27,236 bases of DNA from Flavobacterium psychrophilum (GCA_022729635.1 DZAU01000024.1:1-27236); one strand, 5' to 3'. Shown: positions 13,612 through 22,359, numbered from the stretch's first letter. Translations and numbers: made by a program. The notes: generated by a model from the sequence alone, not told the origin.

Positions 13612-13648
13612 AAAAAAAAACCTCATTCCTTAGTTTTGAATGAGGTTT
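13612..13648 (-). terminator. Terminator of the DUF349 gene
   Basis: AAACCTCATTC (13618-13628) pairs with GAATGAGGTTT (13638-13648). On the minus strand the stem is followed by a run of Ts (13620 down to 13612). It separates the DUF349 gene from the hemN control region only about 16 bp away. Confidence 0.9.
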
Positions 13649-13668
13649 ATTGTTTAATTATCAAAAGT

Positions 13669-15834
13669 TTAAGTCTGGCTTATGTTTCTGACTTGTTTCA
13701 GTTTGTTTTTCAGAATCTCTAATTCTTCTTTGTGTTTTTCAATGTTTTTTCGAACTTCCAGAACTATGGAATTTTCTTTTTTTGCGTTTCGGGTATTCGT
13801 AAAAAACTGAATATTATTTTCTAACTGGAAAATTTCGTTCTTGATTTCATCAATTTTGCGTATTAGGAAAATTTTCTCTCCTTCAAGTTTTCGGGTATCA
13901 TTGTTCTCTGATAAATGATCTATTCTATTGGAAAAACGCATCATTTCGCTATCTTTTTTACTCAGACTTAATTTGTCAAAAAGGGCATCTAGAATTTTAT
14001 TGAATTTACCTTCTATATGTCTTCTTGCAAAAGGAACTTTCCCAAAACTTTTCCAGGTTTCTATGTGCGATTTTATGGCATCCAAATCGGTTTTATGATC
14101 ACCTGTCAACTGAAATTCTCTCAGCGTTTCCAGATAGGCTTTCTTTTTATTGAAAGATTCAATTTCTTCGCCATTTTCTTCATTTTTTTGTTCTTTTAGT
14201 TTGTCAAAATAATGATTGCAGGCGTTTTTAAACTCGATCCATATTTTATCAGAATATTTTCTTGGCACGTGACCTATTTGTTTCCACTCTTCCTGAATTT
14301 GTTTCATAATTGGAGTAGTGGTTGCAAAATCAATACTTTCCTGTAATTCTTTGGCTTTGGCAACAAGTGCAGTTTTTCTGCTTAGATTGTTATTTTGATC
14401 TTTTTTAATGTCTTTATAAAACGAATTTTTGAAAGAATTAAAATTTCTGACGGCAGTTTTAAAAGTCGCCCATGTTTCCTCATTTACCTCCGATGGTACT
14501 TTTCCAGCAGCGAAAAAGGCGTTTCTCAATGCTTCTACTTTTTCTATTTGTGCAAGCCATTGTGAGTGTGCATTTACTTTTTCGGTGGCTAAAACTTCAA
14601 TCTTGGCAATGATTTCTTTTTTCTTCTCTAGATTTTCAAGTTCGGTTTCTCTTAATTTTTCGAATAAAATCTCGCGTTTGTCGTGCATTTGTTTTGTCAA
14701 ATCGCTAAACTTATTCCAGATTTCATCGCGGTGTTCTCTAGAAACCGGACCAATGTCTTCTTTCCAAATTTTGTGTAAATCCTGTAATTCTCTAAAAGCT
14801 TTGTTGACATCGGTTTCATTAACCAATTCTTCAACTCTGGTTATTATTTTTTGTTTTTGCTCTAAATTATGTTTAAAATCAAGGTCTCGAGCCTCTCTGT
14901 CTAAGTGCAAATAGTCATAAAAATTCTCTACGTGAAAATGATAATTGTTCCAAACGTGGTTGTATTTGTCCTTCGGGATTGGTCCGGCATTTTTCCATCG
15001 CTCTCTCAATTCATTAAAATGTTTCAAGGTGTCCTTGATGTTTTCCTGCGGATTGATTAGTTCTTTTAGTTTTTCGACAATCTCTAGTCTGTTTTCTAGG
15101 TTTGTTTTTAAATTGGTTTGCAAACTTTTGAAATGAGTATTTTTATTGTCTCTAAACAAGGAATAATATTGGTCAAACTTTGCTTTTAAAGGAGAATTAT
15201 ATTTAAACTCCTCGGTTATAATGGTTCCGAGACTTATGGATTCGGCAAGAAATTCTTCTTTTTTCTCTTCTAAAAGATGGTAATATTTTGCCAGGAATGA
15301 TTTTTTAATTTCTTCGACGTGATCCTTTATAGACATCACTTTTTCATTACTGACTAAGTTTTTCAGTTCTTCGACGAGTGATTCCAATGAAAAAGTGTCA
15401 TAATCCAGCATCGGGATGTCGTGGCGTTCTCTCAGGGTTTCGTCTTCACTTTCTTCGGCATTTGTTTCGGTAATAGCGTCAATAACAGTATTGGAATCTG
15501 GTAATTCTCCATCAGAAACTGTCGCAATTTTTTCCTCTGCCAGTTCAATAACTTCGCTATCGCTTGGCTCAGTTATCTCTATTTCCTCCAAAACTGGAGT
15601 TTCAGAAACTAATGCTGCCTGATTTTCAATTTCAACAACCGTTTCAGTTTCGGCAACCGTTTCTTCGGGAAGAGTTTCGACATTTTCTTGAACTTCTTCG
15701 GCAGTATTGCTGTCATTGAGTTCAATGGTTTCAATTTTTTCTGAAATTTTTGTTTCAGTTTGTACGATTTCAATGGAATTGTTCTCTAAATTTCCATCTG
15801 CTTCAAGCAGGTTATCAGTCTTTTCTTCTAACAT
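13669..15834 (-). CDS. DUF349 repeat protein
   Basis: This 721-residue protein has an acidic, low-complexity N-terminus (about 1-140, rich in Glu, Thr, Val) and then five helical DUF349 repeats. Each repeat is marked by a W/F..(A)G.(V/I)P motif: ERWKNAGPIP, KIWKEDIGPV, RNAFFAAGKVP, EEWKQIGHVP and ETWKSFGKVP. The C-terminal 90 residues are coiled-coil. There is no signal peptide, so it is probably cytoplasmic. Function of the family is unsettled. A promoter is plausible at minus-strand TATCTTTC (15880-15873) with CTTTG 19 bp upstream of it. It is monocistronic, with its own terminator. Confidence 0.88.
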   Translation of the reverse strand: MLEEKTDNLLEADGNLENNSIEIVQTETKISEKIETIELNDSNTAEEVQENVETLPEETVAETETVVEIENQAALVSETPVLEEIEITEPSDSEVIELAEEKIATVSDGELPDSNTVIDAITETNAEESEDETLRERHDIPMLDYDTFSLESLVEELKNLVSNEKVMSIKDHVEEIKKSFLAKYYHLLEEKKEEFLAESISLGTIITEEFKYNSPLKAKFDQYYSLFRDNKNTHFKSLQTNLKTNLENRLEIVEKLKELINPQENIKDTLKHFNELRERWKNAGPIPKDKYNHVWNNYHFHVENFYDYLHLDREARDLDFKHNLEQKQKIITRVEELVNETDVNKAFRELQDLHKIWKEDIGPVSREHRDEIWNKFSDLTKQMHDKREILFEKLRETELENLEKKKEIIAKIEVLATEKVNAHSQWLAQIEKVEALRNAFFAAGKVPSEVNEETWATFKTAVRNFNSFKNSFYKDIKKDQNNNLSRKTALVAKAKELQESIDFATTTPIMKQIQEEWKQIGHVPRKYSDKIWIEFKNACNHYFDKLKEQKNEENGEEIESFNKKKAYLETLREFQLTGDHKTDLDAIKSHIETWKSFGKVPFARRHIEGKFNKILDALFDKLSLSKKDSEMMRFSNRIDHLSENNDTRKLEGEKIFLIRKIDEIKNEIFQLENNIQFFTNTRNAKKENSIVLEVRKNIEKHKEELEILKNKLKQVRNISQT

Positions 15835-15938
15835 TTTTTCAATGTGTAAGGGTTCATTTTTTTTTCGAATGCGAAAGATAGTAAAGGAAGTTCAAAATTC
15901 AAAGAAAATCCATTATTTATACAAGATATGACAAGATT

Positions 15939-15964
15939 ACCTATCAAAATTTATTTTGACAGGT
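15939..15964 (-). terminator. Possible hairpin after the TIGR02757 gene
   Basis: ACCTATCAAAA (15939-15949) pairs with TTTTGACAGGT (15954-15964), all paired in the minus-strand RNA if one G-U is allowed. It lies about 20 bp downstream of the minus-strand TIGR02757 stop. There is no clear U-tract, so it may only be a 3' end-stabilising hairpin. Confidence 0.4.
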
Positions 15965-15986
15965 TTTAAATAACTAGTGTTATCAA

Positions 15987-16784
15987 TCAAAATCCTTCAA
16001 AAACACCTAACCCAAATAAGGCAAAATCATATTTTACAGGGTCTTTTGAGTCGAGTTCTCGTAGTTTTAAATCTAATTCAGCCAGAGCCTTTCCGTCGTT
16101 TTGCTTTCGAGTGAGTAAACCTAGTTTTCGAGCCACATTTCCGGAATGCACATCAAGAGGACAGGATAGGAGTGAAGGTGAAATGCTTTTCCAAATTCCT
16201 AAATCGACACCTTTGTTATCCTGACGACAAAACCAGCGAAGCATCATATTTAGCCTTTTGGCTGCCGAGCCATTCATCGGGTCAGAAATGTGTTTCAGGG
16301 TTCGGGTATGATGCGGAATTTGCATCTTTTCAAAGAAAATTTTCTTGAAGTAGTGAATATTATTTTGAAGATTTATTGTTTCGCCATTGAAATTGCCATT
16401 GTCATTAAATTTTTTAGAAAATACGGCTTCAAGTCCATCGTGATTTTTGTAAATGTGCTGTAAACATTGGATAAAACAAGCAAAATCCTGTCCGTTGAAA
16501 GTTCTGTGGACGAAGGAATCTAATCTTTCCAAATCATTTTCAGTATGTGACATTACAAAATCAAAAGGCGAATTCCCCATCAAATCCATCATCTTGTGTG
16601 CATTTTTTATAATCATTTTGCGATTGCCCCAAGCGATGGTGGCACTTAAAAATCCTGCGATTTCGATGTCTTCTTTTAAAGAAAACAAATGAGGAATTTG
16701 TATTGGATCGCTCTCTATAAAGGTAGGATTATTGTACAATTCCACTTTTTCGTCAAGGAATGATTTGAGTTCGGAGTTTGTCAT
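15987..16784 (-). CDS. TIGR02757 (DUF2400) family protein
   Basis: This 265-residue cytoplasmic protein starts MTNSELKSFLDEKVELYN and carries the family features FLSATIAWGNRKMI, SPFDFV and LDVHSGNVARKLGLLTRKQND. Function is unknown. The LDVHSG...RKLG segment looks like the catalytic-Asp region of HhH-GPD base-excision glycosylases (VDxHV.R...LG), but I cannot show homology. The open frame continues upstream to 16946, but those extra 54 codons translate repeat debris (16785-16964). The ATG at 16784 is therefore chosen. The LolD-like gene lies upstream on the same strand. Confidence 0.83.
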   Translation of the reverse strand: MTNSELKSFLDEKVELYNNPTFIESDPIQIPHLFSLKEDIEIAGFLSATIAWGNRKMIIKNAHKMMDLMGNSPFDFVMSHTENDLERLDSFVHRTFNGQDFACFIQCLQHIYKNHDGLEAVFSKKFNDNGNFNGETINLQNNIHYFKKIFFEKMQIPHHTRTLKHISDPMNGSAAKRLNMMLRWFCRQDNKGVDLGIWKSISPSLLSCPLDVHSGNVARKLGLLTRKQNDGKALAELDLKLRELDSKDPVKYDFALFGLGVFEGF

Positions 16785-16964
16785 AATTGGAATGCGGATG
16801 ATGTGGATTTGTTTCTTTCGACTGCGCTCGAGATGACAAAGAATGCGGATTGAAATGGGGTTTTTCTTTTTTCTGCAACCTGCAGGTCTGTAATCTGATT
16901 CTCTTGAGATTCCTACGGAATGACAAAATTGTAAAAAAATCTGCAACCTGCCATCTGAATACTA
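16785..16964. repeat. Degraded dispersed-repeat cluster
   Basis: This gap contains pieces of the TGTCA-ended family (TTTCGACTGCGCTCGAGATGACA near 16817-16838; GAGATTCCTACGGAATGACA near 16907-16925). It also holds two copies of CTGCAACCTGC (16873-16883 and 16941-16951) and two of AATGCGGAT. No intact gene is present. Confidence 0.6.
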
Positions 16965-17624
16965 CTAACTAATCAATCCATCTACCATTACCAGTTTTCT
17001 ATCGGCCATATTGGCGAGTTCTTCGTTATGGGTTACAATTACAAAGGTCTGCCCGAATTCGTCACGTAATTTGAAAAATAATTGGTGTAAATTCTCGGCG
17101 GAGTGGGTGTCGAGATTTCCCGAAGGTTCATCGGCAAAAATGATGGCTGGCTTGTTTATCAAAGCTCTTGCGACCGCCACGCGTTGTTGTTCTCCGCCCG
17201 AAAGTTCGTTAGGTTTGTGATTCATTCGATGTGAAAGTCCAAGATAATCGAGCAATTTTTTTGCTTCGGTTTCTGTTTCTGTTCGCGATTTATTGGCAAT
17301 ATAAGCAGGAATACAAACATTTTCTAAAGCCGTGAATTCAGGTAATAATTGATGAAATTGGAAGATAAAACCCAAGTTCAGGTTTCTGAATTTGGACAAG
17401 TTTTTGTCATTCATTGTCAGAATATCTTGTCCGTTGATGCGTAATTCTATTCCGTTTTCGACAGTGGGGTTGTCCAATGTTCCAAGAATTTGCAAAAGCG
17501 TAGTTTTCCCGGCACCGGAAGCACCAACGATGGAGACAATTTCGCCTTTTTCGATATGCAAATCGACACCTTTGAGCACGTGAAGTTGGTCGTAATATTT
17601 ATGTATGTTTTTTGCGTGTATCAT
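16965..17624 (-). CDS. ABC transporter ATP-binding protein, LolD-like
   Basis: This 219-residue ATPase has Walker A GASGAGKT (34-41), a Q-loop near Q89, signature LSGGEQQ (141-147), Walker B with DEPSGNLD (165-172) and the switch His in VTHN (199). The PSGNLD and short size are typical of the MacB/LolD group, which powers lipoprotein release or related export with a membrane partner. No permease gene is adjacent, so the partner is elsewhere and the substrate is unknown. The ATG at 17624 is preferred to an in-frame GTG at 17642. Confidence 0.88.
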   Translation of the reverse strand: MIHAKNIHKYYDQLHVLKGVDLHIEKGEIVSIVGASGAGKTTLLQILGTLDNPTVENGIELRINGQDILTMNDKNLSKFRNLNLGFIFQFHQLLPEFTALENVCIPAYIANKSRTETETEAKKLLDYLGLSHRMNHKPNELSGGEQQRVAVARALINKPAIIFADEPSGNLDTHSAENLHQLFFKLRDEFGQTFVIVTHNEELANMADRKLVMVDGLIS

Positions 17625-17708
17625 TATTGGAACGGTTTCCACAAAGAAACAAAGATTTTCGATAGTATTGAAGAAATATTTTAAGGGTTTTATTTCCTTT
17701 CCACTTCC

Positions 17709-17728
17709 CTGCCTGCCAGCCGGCAGGC
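17709..17728. repeat. GC-rich palindrome GCCTGCC-AGCC-GGCAGGC
   Basis: A perfect 7-bp inverted repeat (GCCTGCC / GGCAGGC) with a 4-base loop occupies the GC-poor divergent region between the LolD-like gene and the 97-residue membrane protein gene. It looks like a REP-type dispersed repeat. It lies just upstream of the -7 element at 17748-17755. Confidence 0.6.
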
Positions 17729-17747
17729 CACTTCTAATTTCTATTCG

Positions 17748-17755
17748 TATCTTTG
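17748..17755 (+). promoter_or_regulatory. -7 element of the 97-residue membrane protein gene
   Basis: TATCTTTG matches TAnnTTTG exactly and lies 18 bp before the ATG. No convincing -33 TTG is present; the upstream spacing falls near the GC-rich palindrome. Confidence 0.5.
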
Positions 17756-17773
17756 TTTGAAAATTTTTAGAAA

Positions 17774-18067
17774 ATGATAGAAGAAAAACAAGTTGAATTC
17801 GATAAAACTAAAACTCGAAACCTGATTTTAGGTGTCTTGTTTGACGCAATAGGAATGATTTCCTTTTCTATTCCTTTTTTGGGAGAATTCTCGGATGTGG
17901 TTTGGGCGCCAATTACTGGATTTCTGATGACTCGAATGTATAAAGGAACAGTTGGGAAAGTAGGTGGAGTTTTAGCTTTTCTGGAAGAAATTACCCCTTT
18001 TACGGATGTAATTCCTTCTTTTACATTGACTTGGATTTACAATTATTGGATTAAAAAAGGAAAATAA
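17774..18067 (+). CDS. Small membrane protein of unknown function
   Basis: This 97-residue protein ([20 protein letters not shown]...) has two probable hydrophobic segments (about 17-50) and ends in a hydrophobic amphipathic stretch with a basic tail ([10 protein letters not shown]). I do not recognise a named domain; similar small proteins occur in Flavobacteriia. It is convergent with the next gene at 9-bp spacing. A good -7 element and a codon-consistent frame support it as real. Confidence 0.7.
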   Translation: MIEEKQVEFDKTKTRNLILGVLFDAIGMISFSIPFLGEFSDVVWAPITGFLMTRMYKGTVGKVGGVLAFLEEITPFTDVIPSFTLTWIYNYWIKKGK

Positions 18068-18076
18068 TTTGTAATT

Positions 18077-18382
18077 TTATTCTTTAAACACAAATCCCAA
18101 TCCCATACTTTTTAGTATTTTTTTTGAAAACGGAAAAAAGAATTTTGATTGCCCAAAAACGAAGCCAAAAGCCATTAAAATAAAAGGATATAGGGGCAAA
18201 ACCAAAATTATTAATAAAAGATAATACAAAAACCAGTGGGTTTCACTTTCATTGATACCTATTAATTTCATCATCATATTTGATGTTTTTGCCGCTGTGG
18301 AACCCGTTATGGCAAATACTATAAATATAATCAGAAGTTGAAAATTAGAAGAAATTCCCCAACGTTTTTTTAGATTTTCCAT
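18077..18382 (-). CDS. Small membrane protein, DUF6787-like
   Basis: This 101-residue protein (MENLKKRWGISSNFQLLIIF...) has two clear membrane helices (about 14-32 and 50-77). The sequence KRWGISSNFQL...FAITGSTA resembles the DUF6787 family of Bacteroidota; the family name is from memory. An alternative ATG at 18388 adds two residues. A minus-strand -7 TATATTTG at 18408-18401 leaves only about 9 nt of leader to 18388, so 18382 is preferred slightly. Function is unknown. Confidence 0.7.
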   Translation of the reverse strand: MENLKKRWGISSNFQLLIIFIVFAITGSTAAKTSNMMMKLIGINESETHWFLYYLLLIILVLPLYPFILMAFGFVFGQSKFFFPFSKKILKSMGLGFVFKE

Positions 18383-18400
18383 TTTCATTTAAAATGATAA

Positions 18401-18408
18401 CAAATATA
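18401..18408 (-). promoter_or_regulatory. -7 element of the DUF6787-like gene
   Basis: On the minus strand this reads TATATTTG, an exact TAnnTTTG match, placed between the DUF6146-like stop (18415) and this gene's start. It suggests the gene can be transcribed on its own. Confidence 0.45.
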
Positions 18409-18414
18409 GTGAGA

Positions 18415-18849
18415 TTATCTTATTGGAACATAACCATAGAGTCTTTGTTTGTAAGTATTTTGAAAGTAAATCATATAATTATAAATCATATAATTAACTT
18501 CATAACCATAATTAATATAAGGTTCATAATTGATGGTCATTTCATATAAATTGGGATCATATCGCTGCGGTTCTAAAACACGTCGATTCCATTCGCTTAC
18601 ATACAAATAATTTTTGTTTTCCATATAAGATTGAGTATGATAACCTCGTGGATAAGCTCTTGAAGCGAGCCAAGTACTGAATCCCGGATCAATAATGATT
18701 ACTTCATATTGAAGGGAATCATTTGCAATTCGAATAGTGTCTTTTTTGGCAGTCAAAGTTTTATCGTCACTTGTCATAGTTGACTTCGTGCTGTTGCAAC
18801 CAAGAATTATGCAAAAAATCAATATCAATATGTAAAGACTATTTTTCAT
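18415..18849 (-). CDS. DUF6146-like lipoprotein
   Basis: This 144-residue protein has a lipoprotein signal peptide with a lipobox ending in ILGC (C18), so it is likely an outer- or inner-membrane lipoprotein. The mature part contains EVIIIDPGFSTWL, YPRGYHTQSYMENKN, EWNRRV and YDPNLYEMTINYEPYINYGYEVNY, the conserved run of the DUF6146 family (name from memory). Function is unknown. A minus-strand -7 TATTTTTG (18882-18875) stands about 25 bp upstream. It lies 26 bp upstream of the smaller membrane protein gene, so partial co-transcription is possible. Confidence 0.8.
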   Translation of the reverse strand: MKNSLYILILIFCIILGCNSTKSTMTSDDKTLTAKKDTIRIANDSLQYEVIIIDPGFSTWLASRAYPRGYHTQSYMENKNYLYVSEWNRRVLEPQRYDPNLYEMTINYEPYINYGYEVNYMIYNYMIYFQNTYKQRLYGYVPIR

Positions 18850-18874
18850 TGCGGAAATATGAATGATAAAATTA

Positions 18875-18882
18875 CAAAAATA
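18875..18882 (-). promoter_or_regulatory. -7 element of the DUF6146-like gene
   Basis: On the minus strand this reads TATTTTTG, an exact TAnnTTTG match, giving a leader of about 22 nt. Confidence 0.5.
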
Positions 18883-18907
18883 TATCGTTGATTATTAACT
18901 TTTTAAC

Positions 18908-18937
18908 ATAAAAAAAGACTGCCTTTTTGAGACAGCC
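18908..18937 (-). terminator. Terminator of the serA-like gene
   Basis: In the minus-strand RNA, GGCUGUC (18937-18931) pairs with GGCAGUC (18924-18918) with two G-U wobbles, then a run of Us follows. It starts about 25 bp after the dehydrogenase stop. Confidence 0.75.
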
Positions 18938-18961
18938 AAAGTTGTATAATTTCAGGAAAGA

Positions 18962-19912
18962 TTAGCTTAATAAACTAATAATTTGTTGTGCTAATTCCGT
19001 CCCGATTCTATCTTGAGCTTCCCCTGTTGATGCTCCAATGTGTGGAGTCATAGAAATTTTTGGATGCATCAAAATAGCCATTTCAGGAGTAGGTTCACTT
19101 TCAAAAACATCTAAACCTGCAAAAAGAACTTTTCCACTATCTAATGCTTTAATCAAAGCTACTTCATCAATAACACCGCCACGAGCACAGTTTACAATTC
19201 CTACACCGTTTTTCATAATTGCCAATTCATTCTCTCCAATAATGTAACCATCTTGAGCAGGAATGTGCAAAGTGATAAAATCTGCTTCTTTGAACAAAGA
19301 TTCCAATGATTGGGAAACGATTGTTGTTGTGATGGATTGTCCGTCGAAAAATTCTACTTTTACATCTACTTTTGGAATAAACATATCAGCAGCAATTACT
19401 TTCATACCAAGACCAAGCGCCATTTTTGCAGTTGCCTGACCAATTCTCCCAATACCAACAATTCCAAGGGTTTTTCCTCTTAATTCGATTCCGTTGGCAT
19501 ACGCTTTTTTCAAACCGTCAAAGTTGGTATCTCCTTCAAGAGGCATATTTCTGTTAGAATCGTGCAAGAAACGAACACCGGAAAATAAATGTGCAAAAAC
19601 TAATTCTGCCACCGATTCTGATGAAGAAGCAGGCGTGTTTATCACGTGAATTCCTTTGCTCTTTGCATAATCAACATCGATATTATCCATCCCAACGCCA
19701 CCACGACCAATAATTTTTAGTCCCGGACAAGCATCGATAATGTCTTTACGAACTTTGGTTGCACTTCGTACCAAAACTACGCTTACGTTGTTTTCGTTCA
19801 CGAAATTAGCCACTTGTTCTTGTGCCACTTTCGTGGTTATCACTTCAAAACCTCCTTTTTCTAACGCTAGAATTCCACTTTTTGAAATTCCGTCATTGGC
19901 TAATACTTTCAT
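18962..19912 (-). CDS. serA: D-2-hydroxyacid dehydrogenase, probable 3-phosphoglycerate dehydrogenase
   Basis: This 316-residue NAD-dependent enzyme has the Rossmann motif GIVGIGRIG (150-158). It has the catalytic set Arg244 (NCARGG), Glu273 (ESEP) and His291 (PHIGASTGE), and the substrate-side motif GRGGVGMDNID (69-79). It has no C-terminal ACT or regulatory domain, so it is the short type. With serC immediately upstream on the same strand, oxidation of 3-phosphoglycerate in serine synthesis is the likely role, though other 2-hydroxyacids cannot be excluded from sequence. The 185-bp gap to serC holds repeat debris. Confidence 0.87.
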   Translation of the reverse strand: MKVLANDGISKSGILALEKGGFEVITTKVAQEQVANFVNENNVSVVLVRSATKVRKDIIDACPGLKIIGRGGVGMDNIDVDYAKSKGIHVINTPASSSESVAELVFAHLFSGVRFLHDSNRNMPLEGDTNFDGLKKAYANGIELRGKTLGIVGIGRIGQATAKMALGLGMKVIAADMFIPKVDVKVEFFDGQSITTTIVSQSLESLFKEADFITLHIPAQDGYIIGENELAIMKNGVGIVNCARGGVIDEVALIKALDSGKVLFAGLDVFESEPTPEMAILMHPKISMTPHIGASTGEAQDRIGTELAQQIISLLS

Positions 19913-20069
19913 TATTTTTTTGTTTAAAAGTTTAAGGTTTAAAGTTGTTTAAACCAAAATAAATATTTCATTTGATAATCAATTCGTTTCAATATTTTTT
20001 CAAATTAATAATACCTTTTCTGCAGGGGAGGAAGCAATTTCATCCTCATATATTAATTTATAATTTCAA

Positions 20070-20097
20070 TGAATTCCCCCTTCGGGGGTTAGAGGGC
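20070..20097. repeat. CCCCC-TTC-GGGGG hairpin repeat abutting serC stop
   Basis: The sequence AATTCCCCCTTCGGGGG followed by TTAGAGGGCTTA lies immediately beside the serC stop codon. CCCCC/GGGGG forms a perfect stem (20074-20086) with a tiny loop. It resembles a known class of flavobacterial intergenic repeat (CCCTCTAACCCCCGAAGGGGG) and could act as the serC 3' end. No U-tract follows on the minus strand. Confidence 0.6.
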
Positions 20098-21168
20098 TTA
20101 TACTCTATTCTCTAAATCTTTCATCACATTTACTAAAACTTGCACGCTTTCTAATGGCATAGCATTGTAAATTGAAGCTCTGTAACCACCAACGGAGCGA
20201 TGACCTGCTAAACCAATTATTCCGGCTTCTTTCAGCATTGCGTTAAAAGTATCAGTATGTAATGGTGTATTCAATAAAAAAGTAGCGTTCATATTTGAGC
20301 GGTCTTTAACAGCAGCAGTTCCTCTAAACAATGGATTTCTATCAATTTCTCCATAAAGTAATGCTGCTTTTTCATTGTTAATTTTTTCTATTGCGGCAAT
20401 TCCGCCCAAGTTCTTCAACCATTTTAGTGTTAAAAGTGAAGCATAAACAGAAAAAACAGGAGGAGTATTGAACATGCTTTCTGCTTTAATATGTTTTGCA
20501 TAATCCAGCATACTCGGGATATGTCTGCCAGTTTTACCAAGGATTTCTTCCTTGATTACCACCAAAGTTGTTCCCGCTGGTCCCATATTTTTTTGTGCTC
20601 CGGCATAGATAATATCAAATTTTGAAAAATCTAAAACTCTGGAAAATATATCTGAACTCATATCGCAAACAATTGGGATATCTAAATTTGGAAATTCCTT
20701 CATTTGTGTTCCAAAAATAGTGTTGTTGCTGGTACAGTGAAAATAATCTGCGTCTGCCGGAACAGTGTAGCCTTTTGGAATGTGATTGTAGTTTTCCTCT
20801 TTTGAAGAAGCCACAATTACAGTTTCACCAAAATTTTTGGCCTCTTTAATTGCAGCACTCGCCCAAGTACCAGAATCAAGATAAGCAGCTTTCCCGTTTT
20901 CTTTCATTAAGTTGTAAGGCGCCATCAAAAATTCCATACTGGCTCCACCTCCAAGAAAAAGGGCTTGATACCCTTTGTCTTCAAGTCCTAAAAGTTCTAG
21001 TGCCAATGCACGAGCTTCTTCCATAACTGCAACGAAATCCTTGCTTCGGTGCGAAATCTCTAGGATTGATAAGCCCGAATTATTAAAATTTAAAATGGCT
21101 TGAGCCGATTTTTCAAAAACTTCTTGTGGTAAAATAGATGGTCCGGCGCTGTAGTTGTGTTTTTTCAT
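20098..21168 (-). CDS. serC: Phosphoserine aminotransferase SerC
   Basis: This 356-residue PLP enzyme converts 3-phosphohydroxypyruvate and glutamate to phosphoserine and 2-oxoglutarate. The PLP lysine is K193 in YAGAQKNMGPAG. The N-terminal NYSAGPSILP, GGGASMEF (73-80), HCTSNNTIFG (144-153) and the C-terminal HRSVGGYRASIYNAMP are diagnostic of SerC. The ATG at 21168 (MKKHNYSAGP) replaces an upstream in-frame TTG at 21186, which would add only six residues. serA lies downstream and the LuxC-like gene upstream, all on the minus strand; the 92-bp gap to the latter has no obvious terminator. Confidence 0.96.
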   Translation of the reverse strand: MKKHNYSAGPSILPQEVFEKSAQAILNFNNSGLSILEISHRSKDFVAVMEEARALALELLGLEDKGYQALFLGGGASMEFLMAPYNLMKENGKAAYLDSGTWASAAIKEAKNFGETVIVASSKEENYNHIPKGYTVPADADYFHCTSNNTIFGTQMKEFPNLDIPIVCDMSSDIFSRVLDFSKFDIIYAGAQKNMGPAGTTLVVIKEEILGKTGRHIPSMLDYAKHIKAESMFNTPPVFSVYASLLTLKWLKNLGGIAAIEKINNEKAALLYGEIDRNPLFRGTAAVKDRSNMNATFLLNTPLHTDTFNAMLKEAGIIGLAGHRSVGGYRASIYNAMPLESVQVLVNVMKDLENRV

Positions 21169-21260
21169 GATGTAATTTATGTCCAAAAATTAAGTTGCAA
21201 ATTTCGGAAATCAGAATTGAATAAACATTAAATAATTCGCAATAATTCGATGATTTTACA

Positions 21261-22319
21261 CTAAGTTGTTGATAAAAATAAAATAGTATCAACATTATCA
21301 GCATAATCCCATAGTTTTGGTTTTTGGGTTTCTCCAAAACTTATACTGTTTTCGATAAGATTGTTTGATACAATACACTGAATTTGTTCGTTTTCTGCTT
21401 GCAGTCGAAATTGCAATTCTTCAATAGAATCATAGAATTCGTAAAAAACACTCGAAATGGGCGAAGCGTAGCCTGTGTCTTCTTTAAGTGTTAAAAAACC
21501 ATTGTCTAATAATTTGAAATTGCTCATCAAGAAAACCGCCTTGTTGTAATCATAATTATTGGCGTATTTTTCATAATGAATGATGTCTTGGTATTCGAAA
21601 ATTGCTTCAAAAAAAGAATCGAATGAATATCCCTTTGGCACAAAAAGTTTGGACACATTGCGGCATCCTAATCCGAAATATCTGAAAATATCTTCGCCCA
21701 AAGCAATTAACTGTTGCTTAGTTTCTTTTCCGTTTAAAACGGCAACCGAATTTCTGTTTTTCCTAATAATGCTAGGTTTGTCTTTGAAATAATATTCAAA
21801 ATAGCGGGCAGTATTATTGCTTCCTGTGGCGATTACAGCATCAAAATTTTCTAATTTTCCTTCGGTAAAAGTGATTTTTTTGACAAATTCAGGCTCAATG
21901 GCAATGAGGTATTTTGCTAAAAAAGGCAATAAAAATTGATCATTAGATGAGGTTTTTACCAACACATTATGTCCAGAAATTAATACTGAAATAAAATCAT
22001 GAAACCCAACTAGTGGAATGTTTCCTGCCAATATTAAACCAACATTTTTTAATTTAATTTGGTTTAAATTATAAGCAGAAACCCATTTTTTCAGATTTTC
22101 ATCAGTCAAAGCAGAAGCCCAAGATTGAATCGAAAAAAGGACATTTTCGGCTGTGTACCAGCCATTATGAGATTGTGACAATTGGATTAAATTTTCAAAA
22201 TCTTCAAAAAAAAGCTCATTGTACAAAACAGAGGGATTTCTGCTATTTTCTGCTTCGTTAAACTGGCTTAAAAATTTTCCTAGCTCAATGAAACTTCTTT
22301 TTTTATCGTTTTGTGGCAT
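21261..22319 (-). CDS. Acyl-CoA reductase, LuxC-type
   Basis: This 352-residue protein is related to aldehyde dehydrogenases and LuxC. It shows the nucleotide-binding region VGLILAGNIPLVGFHDF (93-109), KTSSNDQFLLPF (122-133), ATGSNNTARYFEYYF (164-178) and a candidate catalytic Cys C219 in the YFGLGCRNVSKLFVP segment. The family reduces activated fatty acyl groups to aldehydes, but no lux genes are here. In Bacteroidota it commonly neighbours serC and a ferredoxin, so its real substrate is open. A good promoter (-33 and -7, 22360-22390) precedes it. Confidence 0.85.
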   Translation of the reverse strand: MPQNDKKRSFIELGKFLSQFNEAENSRNPSVLYNELFFEDFENLIQLSQSHNGWYTAENVLFSIQSWASALTDENLKKWVSAYNLNQIKLKNVGLILAGNIPLVGFHDFISVLISGHNVLVKTSSNDQFLLPFLAKYLIAIEPEFVKKITFTEGKLENFDAVIATGSNNTARYFEYYFKDKPSIIRKNRNSVAVLNGKETKQQLIALGEDIFRYFGLGCRNVSKLFVPKGYSFDSFFEAIFEYQDIIHYEKYANNYDYNKAVFLMSNFKLLDNGFLTLKEDTGYASPISSVFYEFYDSIEELQFRLQAENEQIQCIVSNNLIENSISFGETQKPKLWDYADNVDTILFLSTT

Positions 22320-22359
22320 AAGTAATTTGTATATGAAAAGTTTTGATTGTAATATTGTA

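Noticed and set aside
14429..14914. Plus-strand 161-codon frame antisense to the DUF349 gene
   Set aside because: Ser/Cys/Phe-rich shadow of a Lys/Glu-rich gene; no domain and no promoter.
16785..16946. 54-codon N-terminal extension of the TIGR02757 protein
   Set aside because: It translates repeat fragments; the family begins at MTNSELKSFL.
19970..19985. TTGATAATCAA near the serA start as another FNR site
   Set aside because: Half-site spacing is one base, and no matching -7 element lies at the expected distance; probably chance in AT-rich DNA.
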